The notes under the pieces: generated by a model | The model's database searches: none | What the model saw: only the letters and a program-made list of their open reading frames with translations | What the model was told of the DNA's origin: nothing | In this document: in pieces, positions 39,701 to 59,200 of the stretch | Position numbering within the stretch: position 1 is the first letter of the stretch | Layout: every line of letters begins with the position of its first letter | Program-made: the position numbers and the translations under genes | Assembly: GCA_963922205.1 (NCBI GenBank) | Contig: CAWUHX010000168.1 | Coordinates: 532,760 to 596,759, forward strand | DNA: 64,000 bases | Reading direction: 5' to 3' | Source of the DNA: Romanomermis culicivorax | Taxonomy: Eukaryota > Nematoda > Enoplea > Mermithida > Mermithidae

Positions 39701-42600
39701 AAACTTTAGAAAAATTTAAAAGAAATTTATGTAAAAATGTAATTTTATGGAAAAATATAAAAAAATTGGTAAAAAATTTAAAAAAAAAAGTTTTGTGTAA
39801 AAAAAAATCATAGTGATGTAAATTAAAAGAATTATGTAAAAAAATGTAAATTTAAAAATTTTCAAAAAAATCGTATAAAAATTTAAATTTATGTAAAAAT
39901 ATGTAAAAAAATCTTTAAAAACTTTGGAAAAGTTTAAAAGAAATTTATGTAAAAAATGTAAATTTACGAAAAAATATAAAAATATTGGCAAAAAAAATTA
40001 AAAAAAAAGTTTTCTGTAAAAAAATCATATTGATGTAAATTAAAAAAATTAACTAAAAAAATGTAAATTTGAAAATTTTCTGAAAAATCGTAAAAAATTA
40101 AATTTATGTAAAATATGTAAAAAATCTTTTAAAACTTTAGAAAAATTTAAAAGAAATTTATGTAAAAAATGTAAATTTATGGAAAAATATAAAAAAATTG
40201 GTAAAAAATTTAAAAAAAAAGTTTTGTGTAAAAAAAATCATAGTGATGTAAATTAAAAAAATTATGTAAAAAAATGTAAATTTAAAAAATTTCAAAAAAA
40301 ACCTAAATTTATGTAAAAATATGTAAAAAAATCTCTAAAAACTTTAGAAAAATTTAAAAGAAATTTATGTAAAAATGTAAATTTATGGAAAAATATAAAA
40401 AAATTGGTAAAAAATTTAAAAAAAAAAGTTTTGTGTAAAAAAATCATTATAATGTAAATTAAAAAAATTATGTAAAAAAATGTAAATTTAAAAATTTTCA
40501 AGAAAAATTCGTAAAAAAATTTAAATTTATGTAAAAATATGTAAAAAAAATCTTTAAAAACTTTAGAAAAATTTAAAAGAAATTTATGTAAAAATGTAAA
40601 TTTATGGAAAAATATAAAAAAATTGGTAAAAAATTTAAAAAAAAAGTTTTGTGTAAAAAAATCATATTGATGTAAATTAAAAAAATTATGTAAAAAAATG
40701 TAAATTAAAAAAATTTTCAGAAAAAATCGTAAAAAAATTTCAATTTATGTAAAAATATGTAAACAAATCTCTAAAAACTTTAGAAAAATTTAAAAGTAAT
40801 TTATGTAGAAAAAATTTAAAAGAAATTTATGTAAAAATGTAAATTTATGGAAAAATATAAAAAAATTGGTAAAAAATTAAAAAAAAAAAGTTTTGTGTAA
40901 AAAAATCATATTGATGTAAATTAAAAGAATTATGTAAAAAAATGTAAATTTAAAAATTTTCAAAAAAAATCGTATAAAAATTTAAATTTATGTAAAAATA
41001 TGTAAAAAAATCTTTAAAAACTTTAGAAAAATTTAAAAGAAATTTATGTAAAAATGTAATTTTATGGAAAAATATAAAAAAATTGGTAAAAAATTTAAAA
41101 AAAAAAGTTTTGTGTAAAAAAAATCATAGTGATGTAAATTAAAAGAATTATGTAAAAAAATGTAAATTTAAAAATTTTCAAAAAAATCGTATAAAAATTT
41201 AAATTTATGTAAAAATATGTAAAAAAATCTTTAAAAACTTTGGAAAAGTTTAAAAGAAATTTATGTAAAAAATGTAAATTTACGAAAAAATATAAAAATA
41301 TTGGCAAAAAAAATTAAAAAAAAAGTTTTCTGTAAAAAAATCATATTGATGTAAATTAAAAAAATTATGTAAAAAAATGTAAATTTAAAAATTTTCAAGA
41401 AAAATTCGTAAAAAAATTTAAATTAATGTAAAAATATGTGAAAAAATCTTTAAAAACTTTAGAAAAATTTAAAAGAAATTTATGTAAAAATGTAAATTTA
41501 TGGAAAAATATAAAAAAATTGGTGAAAAATTAAAAAAAAAGTTTTGTGTAAAAAAAATCATAGTGATGTAAATTAAAAGAATTATGTAAAAAAATGTAAA
41601 TTTAAAAATTTTCAAAAAAAATCGTAAAAAAATTTAAATTTATGTAAAAATATGTAAAAAAATCTTTAAAAACTTTAGAAAAATTTAAAAGAAATTTATG
41701 TAAAAAATGTAAATTTATGGAAAAATATAGAAAAAATTGGTAAAAATATAAAAAAAAATTTTATTTAAATTCTACATAAAAAAAATGTATGTAAAAAAGT
41801 CATAAAAATGACAAATGTGATGGAGGGAAAAAGTTGTTATTTGGAAAAATCTTATCTTTTCCTGTTTTGAACGTGTCATTTTTTTGGAAAATTCAGCATA
41901 AAATGAAACATTTTCTGTAAAAAAAAGTAAAAATTGCTTTTTTTTGTACATTTTTTGTTTTATGTGAAAATTTATGTAAAAAAAAATTTTATGTAAAAAA
42001 TTTTACAACAAATTTATGTAAAAATGTAAATTTATGGAAAAATATAAAAAAATTGTTAAAAAATTTAAAAAAAAAGTTTTGTGTAAAAAAATCATTTTAA
42101 TGTAAATTAAAAAAATTATGCAAAAATATGTAAATCTAAAAATTTAAAAAAAAATCGTAAAAAAATTAAATTTATGTAAAATATAAAAAAAATCTTTAAA
42201 AACTTTAGAAAAATTTAAAAGAAATATAATTTTTTTGTAAATTTTATGTAAAAATAAAAAAATGTGTAAAAAAGTCATCTATGCAAAAATTTGTGTAAAA
42301 AGGTCTAAATTTATGTGAAAAATGTTAAAAAAATTGAAAATAAAAAAATTATGTAAAAATATTAGACAAAAAATTATGTATATGTGAAAAAATTATGTGA
42401 ATGAAAATTCTATGTAAAAAAGTTTTAAAAAAATATGTAAAAAAATGTAGAAAAATTGAAAAAATATTTTTGTAAAAAACGTTAAAAAAATTCTGTGAAT
42501 GTAAAAAAAGTTTTATGTAAATTTTATGTAAAAAATATGTAAAAAAATCATATAAATGTAAATAAAAGAAAATTATGGGTAAAAAATGTAAAAATTAGGT
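33765..42600. repeat. 9 kb A/T satellite (TTTATGTAAATTTTATG families) upstream of unc-62
   Basis: Two related subfamilies are present. From about 33765 to 38050 the unit is about 80 bases with GTAAATTTATGAAAAAATAT, AAAAAATTGG and TTTTATGTAAATTTTATG. From about 38400 to 41780 the unit is about 210 bases and adds AAGTTTTGTGTAAAAAAATC and AATCTTTAAAAACTTTAGAA. Composition is almost entirely A and T. I see no exon on either strand; minus-strand ORFs rich in F, I, Y and L are repeat translations. The region may be an intergenic array or a 5'UTR intron of unc-62. Confidence 0.75.
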
Positions 42601-42869
42601 AAAGGAAAAAATTATGTAAATTTTCATATTTTCCGATCAAATAATAAAAACAGACCAATAATATCAAAAAAAGAAAATTTAAAAATTTTTGCCTTTTTTT
42701 AAACTTTTACTTCATTTTTTTATTTTATTTTTTATTTTTGATAAATTTCCTTAAATAATTGTATAATATTTAAAATCTTAGAAAAATATTTAAAAAATTT
42801 TAAAACTTAAAAAAATTTGAGAATGTTTCAAAAATTTTAAATGATATAATTTCTGTGTATTCAAAAAAA

Positions 42870-44740
42870 GCTTTCGCAGAATCTCATCTTGCAGACGTCA
42901 AAACGCAATTAAAATTGTATATCATAGAAGATGCAGTTTTTTTTCAAATGCATGAGTATACCTGGAATAAACCTTGCAGACGTCAAAAATCATAAAATGT
43001 GTACATATTTTGGAAAGATAATGCAGAATCTTATCTTGCAGACGTCAAAATTCAGTAGATCATAGAACATGGTGATCAAGTGTGATTTCCCCACCCCCCC
43101 CAAGTGCATGAGCATACGTGGGATGAACCTTGCAGACGTCAAAAAATCATAAAATTTTAACACACTCTGAATCTTACCTTGCGGACGTCATACGTCATGA
43201 GATTACGATTCAATGCGACGCAAGCTCATGCAGAATATACATTCTTACAGACGTCAAACTACAGTAAAAATTGTAGATCATGGAACATGCTAATCGAGAG
43301 TGATTTTTCCTTCAAATGCATGAGCATACCTGAAATTGACATTGCAGACGTCAAAAATCACGAATGAATAATCTGAGAAGCAGAATGCCATCTTGCAGAC
43401 GTCAAACTACAGTAGACTGTGTAGATCGTGGGATGATACTTGCAGACGTCAAAAGTTATAAGATTTCTATATATTCTTCAAAAAACATGCAGAATCTAAT
43501 GTTGCAGACGTCAAAATGCAGTAGTAGATCATAGAACATGATCAAGTGTGATATTTCCTCACAATGCAAGCATACCTTAAATTGACATTGCAGACGTCAA
43601 TAATCATTGAGATTTGCAAGCTGATTGCAAAATCTTATCTTGCAGACGTCAAACTACAGTAATAGTTGCAGATTATGGTACATGCTGATCAAGAGTGATT
43701 TTTCCTCCAAATGCCTGAGCATACCTGAAATTGACATTGCAGACGTCAAAAATCATAAAATTCCTATGTATTGTGGAAATCTTGTGCAGAATGTTATCTT
43801 GTAGACGTCAAACTACTGTAACAGCTGCAGATTATGGAACATGCTTATCGGGAATGATTTTTCCTCCAAACGCATGGACATACATGGAATTGACATTGCA
43901 GACGTCAAAAATCATTGGGGTTCGCAAGCTGATTGCAGAATTTTGTCTTGCAGACGTCAAACTACAGTAACAGTCGCAGATTATGGAACATGCTGATCAA
44001 GACTGATTTTTCCTTCAAATGCATGGACATACATAAAATTGACGTTGCAGACGTCAAAAATCATGAGATTCTTATATATTCTGAAAAGATCTTATCTTGC
44101 AGACGTCAAAAATCATAAAATTTTGATACATTGTGGAAAGCTCAAAGAGAATTTCACCTTGCAGACGTCAAAAATCATGAAATTTAGATACACCGAGGAA
44201 AGCTCAAAGAGAATTTCACCTTGCAGACGTCAAAAATCATGGAATTCGGATACACTCTTGGAAGCTCAATGGGAATTTCACCTTGCAGACGTCAAAAATC
44301 ATGAAATTTTGATACATTGCGGAAAGCTCAAAGACAATGTCACCTCGCAGACGTCAAAAATCATGAAATTCGGATACATTCTTGGAAGCTCAAAGGGAAT
44401 TTTACTTTTCAGGCGTCAAAAATCATAAAATTTGGATACATTGTCGAAAGCTCAAAGAGAATTTCACCTTGCAGACGTCAAAAATCATGAAATTTGGATA
44501 CATTGTGGAAGCTCAAAGAGAATTTCACCTTGCAGACGTCAAAAACCATAAAATTTAGATACATTGTGGAAAGCTCAAAAAGAATTTCACCTTGCAGACG
44601 TCAAAAATCATGAAATTTAGATACATTGTGGAAAGCTCAAAGAGAATTTCATCCTGCAGACGGCAAAAATTTCATGAAACAAAATGAAGCATAAATTAAA
44701 AAACGCACCCTTGCAGACGTCAAAAAACATCAGATCATGG
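42870..44740. repeat. TTGCAGACGTCAAAAATCAT satellite downstream of jmjc-1
   Basis: About 35 copies of CTTGCAGACGTCAAAA are present. Left copies alternate with GCATGAGCATACCTGAAATT and ACTACAGTAA words in a unit of about 60-130 bases. From about 44090 rightwards the unit tightens to about 60-62 bases with GATACATTGTGGAAAGCTCA and AAGAGAATTTCACC. Every copy carries GACGTC, half of a cAMP-response-type TGACGTCA site. Confidence 0.8.
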
Positions 44741-44836
44741 CACGCATGTCATATATTATCTGCAGGTGCCAAAAATTCTTAAATCTTTTTCAAAGTTATA
44801 AAATTTGATTTGTCGATCAAAATTCTAAAATTTAAA

Positions 44837-44842
44837 TTTATT
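44837..44842 (-). other. Polyadenylation signal of jmjc-1
   Basis: AATAAA on the minus strand 29 bases after the TGA at 44871-44873. Confidence 0.55.
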
Positions 44843-44870
44843 AACAAAATTAATAAATTAATTAAAAAAA

Positions 44871-53454
<8,584 letters not shown>

Positions 53455-53475
53455 CGTCGCTTGAACAAAGAGCTT

Positions 53476-53477
53476 CT
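53476..53477 (-). promoter_or_regulatory. Candidate 5'UTR or trans-splice acceptor of jmjc-1
   Basis: The minus strand reads GCTTTTTCGCACAG, 21 bases before the predicted ATG at 53454. Confidence 0.35.
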
Positions 53478-53604
53478 GTGCGAAAAAGCAGAATTTTTTA
53501 ATTGTTCTGATACAGTAAACTGTAACTTTTGCACTGTGTCACAACAACTAGGATAAACTAGATTCTCAACCATGAGTTTTAGACACAAATCTGAACAATT
53601 TGAT

Positions 53605-54330
53605 TCTATTGTATTGTTTTGTATTGTATTGTATTGTATTGTATTGTATTGTATTGTATTGTATTGTATTGTATTGTATTGTATTGTATTGTATTGTATT
53701 GTATTGTATTGTATTGTATTGTATTGTATTGTATTGTATTGTATTGTATTGTATTGTATTGTATTGTATTGTATTGTATTGTATTGTATTGTATTGTATT
53801 GTATTGTATTGTATTGTATTGTATTGTATTGTATTGTATTGTATTGTATTGTATTGTATTGTATTGTATTGTATTGTATTGTACTGTATTGTATTGTATT
53901 GTATTGTATTGTACTGTATTGTATTGTATTGTATTGTATTGTATTGTATTGTATTGTATTGTATTGTATTGTATCGTATCGTATCGTATTGTATTGTATT
54001 GTATTGTATTGTATTGTATTGTATTGTATCGTATCGTATTGTATTGTATTGTATTGTATTGTATTGTATTGTATTGTATTGTATTGTATTGTATTGTATT
54101 GTATTGTATTGTATTGTATTGTATTGTATTGTATTGTATTGTATTGTATTGTATTGTATTGTATTGTATTGTATTGTATTGTATTCTATTGTATTGTATT
54201 GTATTGTATTGTATTGTATTGTATTGTATTGTATTGTATTGTATTGTATTGTATTGTATTGTATTGTATTGTATTGTATCGTATCATATCGTATTGTATT
54301 GTATTGTATTGTATTGTATTGTATTGTTTC
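53605..54330 (+). repeat. (GTATT)n pentanucleotide array, 0.7 kb, intergenic
   Basis: About 145 tandem GTATT units run without any visible frame slip, interrupted only by single-base variants (GTATC, GTACT, CTATT). It lies upstream of jmjc-1 and downstream of the cysteine-rich gene. From 54330 to 54540 it decays into ATATCATATTGTATC and similar words. All reading frames are open because the unit contains no stop, so the long CIVLY-type ORFs mean nothing. Confidence 0.95.
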
Positions 54331-54544
54331 TATTTTACCATATTGTATCATATTTTATTGTATTATATTATCTACAAATTTTGTAAGGTTGTATTATATC
54401 ATATTGTATCATATCTCAGTTTATAATATTGTATTGTATAACACTTGTATTGTATCATATGATGTACCTTATCGTATTACAGCATATCACATTACATTGG
54501 ATTATGTTATTAGTATCATATTGTATGCTATTGTACACTTGTTG

Positions 54545-55750
54545 TAGTGTGTTTGTGCTGCTTCCGTACAATTTCGTAATAGTTTGTCATTTTTAAAGAA
54601 GTGCATGCAGGCATGATTTGGATCAAGTGTAGTGGGCCATTCCAGACTGTTTACTGTAGGAGGTGGATTGAGCAAGTGCGCGGTTGAGCTCTCATTATTG
54701 GTTTTTAGTTTTGCGCATTCACCCCTCTATTCATCACTTTTCCCAGCAGGGGCGTGACTCATCATAAACCACGCCCCTCTTAGTCGTCATTGCGCAATCA
54801 TTGTATTGGTATTTTGTTTTTGTTTGAAACTAGGTGAAATCATATAGGAGAACCTTCTCGTCTTGGTCAACTTAAGCTTGGGTAGACTCAAATTAAGCAA
54901 CCGAAGGTTTGCTACTTTGAACCATCATTTGTGGGTTTAGGTACTGAAGTTTGAGACCATTTCAGGAGAGCATGCGTGGTACAAAATTCGTGCATTAAGG
55001 ATGTTTCCTGATGATTCATATCTATCATATCATTTTTTATCATATCACATTGTATCATATCATATTGTCTCATATCATATTGTAACATATCATATTCTAT
55101 CATATCATATTGTATCATATTGTATCATATTGCATCATACCATATTGTGTCACATCCTAGTTTATTGTAACGTATTGTATCATACCATTATATCTGTTGT
55201 AGTGTGTTTTCCCCTGATTTTGTCATTTTTGTCAAAGAATGCAGGAGGCCCCCAGGTAGCAAGTGGAGTGGGCAACTTGGATGATCAACAGTCGTCTTAC
55301 TGTAGCGCATGTCGGTACGCGTGTGCTGGCTCTCTCTCTGTACTTATTCTTTTATTGTTATTGATATATATTTTCCGTACTAAACGTGTGCCCCGCTGGC
55401 CACTGTTATTTTCGCCATTTGTCACCTCCCCGTATGAACCCCATTTGTTTTCTCGTCCCAGTGCGTGGGAGTGATTGGCTTTATTTTTCTCGCCCATTTT
55501 TGTTTGTGAATAAATGTTTTGTTTTTCAATTGCGTAATATAAAAGTAGAAAATTCTCTCCGTTCAGTTTTACGCAATTAGGGAGACAGTTAAGGAAACAG
55601 CTTCGTTCGTTATTGGTGGGATAATTAGTGTTTGGGTTTAAGTACTAGTAATTAGGTTAATCGGGTAAACGTGGGTGTGGGAAACACGTAAATTAAGGAC
55701 GAATCCTGGGATCCCAATCCTGCCTGTGAATCATCAGCGCCCGACTATTT
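54545..55750. other. Intergenic sequence with no recognisable gene
   Basis: The sequence is more complex and less AT-rich than its surroundings, but I found no exon set with splice support on either strand. It contains a 9-base inverted repeat AGGGGCGTG (54748-54756) / CACGCCCCT (54770-54778) with a 13-base loop. TTGTAGTGTGTTT occurs just after the array at about 54541 and again at about 55197. A 157-codon plus-strand ORF at 55001-55474 begins inside a TATCA array and is probably chance. Confidence 0.45.
55015..55190 (+). repeat. (TATCA/TATTG)n degenerate pentanucleotide array
   Basis: About 35 units of TATCA mixed with TATTG, for example TATCATATCATATTGTATCA. It looks like a shorter, more mutated relative of the GTATT arrays. 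Confidence 0.8.
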
Positions 55751-55754
55751 TACA

Positions 55755-56160
55755 AATACAACATATCATATTGCATTGTATCCTGTCACATTGTGTTGTA
55801 TCACGTCATTCTATTTCATGTAATATTACGATGTATTACATTCATATGAAACGGTATCTTATTATGTAATGTTGCTCCATTGCATGTTATTACTGTATAT
55901 AGTATCCTTATGTATTCCATTGTAAGGCATTTTATTATATTTTGACTTATTGTGTTGTGTTATATGTATTACAATGTATCATTATGTTTTTATTTTTGAA
56001 TTGTGTCATATCATATTGTGAAACATGGCATTGTGTTGTATACTGTATCTTTATGTTTTGCATTATATTGTAACATAAAGTAATTATACTGTATCTGATT
56101 GTACTCAAGCATAGTGTACCTTATATTCCACTGCATATGATATCACATTATATTTTTTAT
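55755..56160. repeat. Strongly decayed pentanucleotide-like sequence
   Basis: Words such as CATATTGCATTGTATCC, TGTGTTGTATCACG and TTATGTATTCCATTG recur with a 5-base flavour, but no clean register. I interpret it as an old, mutated part of the same array class. No gene is seen. Confidence 0.45.
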
Positions 56161-56161
56161 T
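56156..56161 (-). other. Polyadenylation signal of the cysteine-rich gene
   Basis: AATAAA on the minus strand about 97 bases after the TGA at 56258-56260. It is the first AATAAA after the stop. Confidence 0.5.
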
Positions 56162-56257
56162 GTTAAATTTCAAGAAAAATTGCGCAGATTTACTAATACA
56201 TTTGATTCAATTAAATAAAAAAATTAAATTCATATAAAATTTAGCAGTATCAAAATT

Positions 56258-59200
56258 TCAATCATCTAGGTAATAATCCCTTTCGGAATTTTTCATTAAT
56301 AGCTCGTAGAGCTCTCTGGGGCACAAAGTATTGAATTTGATGTTGCTTCCATGATCTACATTATGAATATTAAAATAATTGAATTTAGAGGATATAAAAA
56401 ATTATTTTTACCATCAGGGTTAGAACAATCTTCTAATGGATCGTCGCAATGAATTTCGATGAAATTTTCGTCGTTAGATTTGGAATCTATAAAAAGGTAT
56501 ACTTAAAAAATTAATTCTTCAATTCTGGACCAGCTAACTCATTTGCAAGTATTTAGCTTCATTGAGACCATATTCTAAAAAATTAAAAAAATTTGCATAT
56601 AAAAAATGCAAATTTTTCTATTCTAAAAGCGTACTTTGGCACATTTCGTATTTTTCGCATGAATCTACTTTTCCTGAAAAAAAAAATTTTTTTTTCAATA
56701 ATTTTTTCAGATTTATCATATATTTAAATTTCTCACTAAAAATAAATTCATCATCTTTCCTTGGTTTTCCTATCAAACATGTGTAAAATTTGGCCATTAA
56801 AATAAATTGCGCTTAAAAAATGTATCGTAATTGCATTGTTATACAAAAAAAGTGGAATAAGTAAAAAAAACCAAAAAATTGTAAAAACAACAAAAAAAAG
56901 TAAAAAAAGAAGAAAAAAAATTAAAAAAACCCAAAACTGTGAATTTACTTAATCGCTCGGCTTTTCCACCATTACAGAATACATTCGGCTTATCAGTTTC
57001 GTACGTTTCTAAAAAACAATTCTTTCTACATTAGAAAAGAAATTTAAAAAGTGTAAAACAAAATTTAAAAAGTGTAAAAAAAATTTTAAAAATGTAAAAA
57101 AATTTTAAAAGTGTAAAAAAAATTTTAAAAGTGTAAAAAAAAATTTAAAAAGCGTTCAAAAAAATTTTTTCACTTTTACACGGCATTACGCGACTGGTAC
57201 ATTTCAAATATTGCGGATTATAACGGCGAGCATAATCTTGCCCTGAAAAGAAATTTTTAATGCAAATATTGTAAAAGCATTCCATTAGTTGATAGGCTAA
57301 ACTTGTCAGTTTTAGAAAGTGACGTGCAAGATAACGTAGTTTCGAGTTTAAAGTTGCCAGTAGGTTTACAACATCAAAAATTACACTGACTGATTAAAGT
57401 CACCAGAAATTCATTCTTGTATTTTGCTCTGGTTGGGAGTGGTCATGTTGGTTGTTTGTTGTTGCAAGCTAAAATGTATTGTATTGTATTGTATTGTATT
57501 GTATTGTACTCTATTGTATTGTATTGTATCGTATTGTATTGTATTGTATTGTATTGTATTGTATTGTATTGTATTGTATTGTATTGTATTGTATTGTATT
57601 GTATTGTATTGTATTGTATTGTATTGTATTGTATTGTATTGTATTGTATTGTATCATATTGTATTGTATCGTATTGTATCGTATTGTATTGTATTGTATT
57701 GTATTGTATTGTATTGTATTGTATTGTATTGTATTGTATTGTATTGTATTGTATTGTATTGTATTGTATTGTATTGTATTCTATTCTATTGTATTGTATT
57801 GTATTGTATTGTATTGTATTGTATTGTATTGTATTGTATTGCATTCTATTGTATTGTATTGTATTGTATTGTATTCTATTGTATTGTATTGTATTGTATT
57901 GTATTGTATTGTATTGTATTGTATTGTATTGTATTGTATTGTATTGTATTGTATTGTATTGTATTGTATCGTATTGTATTGTATTGTAGTGTATTGTATT
58001 GTATTGTATTGTATTGTATTGTATTGTATTGTATCGTATTGTATTGTATTGTATTGTATTGTATTGTATTGTATTGTATCGTATTGTATTGTATCGTATT
58101 GTATTGTATTGTATTGTATTGTATTGTATTGTATTGTATTGTATTGTATTGTATTGTATTGTATTGTATTGTATTGTATTGTATTGTATTGTATTCTATT
58201 GTATTGTATTGTATTGTATTGTATTGTATTGTATTGTATTGTATTGTATTGTATTGTATTGTATTGTATTGTATTGTATTGTATTGTATTGTATTCTATT
58301 GTATTGTATTGTATTGTATTGTATTGTATTGTATTGTATTGTATTGTATTGTATTGTATTGTATTGTATCATATTGTATCGTATTGTATTGTATTGTATT
58401 GTATTGTATTGTGTTGTATTGTATTGTATTGTATTGTATTGTATTGTATTGTATTGTATTGTATTGTATTCTATTCTATTGTATTGTATTGTATTGTATT
58501 GTATTGTATTGTATTGTATTGTATTGTATTGTATTGTATTGTATTGTATTGTATTGTATTGTATTGTATTGTATTGTATTGTATTGTATTCTATTGTATT
58601 GTATTGTATTGTATTGTATTGTATTGTATTGTATTGTATTGTATTGTATTGTATTGTATCGTATTGTATTGTATCGTATTGTATTGTATTGTATCGTATT
58701 GTATTGTATTGTATTGTATTGTATTGTATTGTATTGTATCGTATTGTATTGTATCGTATTGTATTGTATTGTATTGTATTGTATTGTATTGTATTGTATT
58801 GTATTGTATTGTATTGTATTGTATTGTATTGTATTGTATTGTATTGTATTGTATTGTATTGTATTGTATTGTATTGTATCATATTGTATTGTATTGTATT
58901 GTATCGTATTGTATTGTATCGTATTGTATTGTATTGTATTGTATTGTATTCTATTGTATTGTATTGTATCGTATTGTATTGTATTGTATTTTATTGTATT
59001 GTATTGTATTGTATTGTATTGTATTGTATTGTATTGTATTGTATTGTATTGTATTGTATTGTATTGTATTGTATTGTATTGTATTGTATCGTATTGTATT
59101 GTATTGTATTGTATTGTATTGTATTGTATTGTATTGTATTGTATTGTATTGTATTGTATTGTATTGTATTGTATTGTATTGTATTGTATTGTATTGTATT

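Noticed and set aside
43179-44428. Plus-strand ORFs with repeated LADVKNHE-like peptides
   Set aside because: These are translations of the TTGCAGACGTCAAAAATCAT satellite, with unit lengths that do not preserve frame.
53566-54547. ORFs of 255-315 codons in the shorter GTATT array
   Set aside because: Same artefact of a stop-free pentanucleotide.
54926-54947. GGTTTAGGTACTGAAGTTTGAG resembles the nematode spliced leader SL1 (18 of 22 bases as I recall it)
   Set aside because: It is followed by ACC rather than a GT donor, and I see no Sm-site-like AATTTTTGG or stem-loops downstream. It is either a chance match or a dead copy.
54840-54960. Possible tRNA or small structured RNA
   Set aside because: I could not form a cloverleaf or find A- and B-box sequences; only short inverted repeats are present.
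55001-55474. 157-codon plus-strand ORF with a hydrophobic stretch near its end
   Set aside because: It starts inside a TATCA array, has no family resemblance, and lies on the strand without neighbouring exons. Probably chance.
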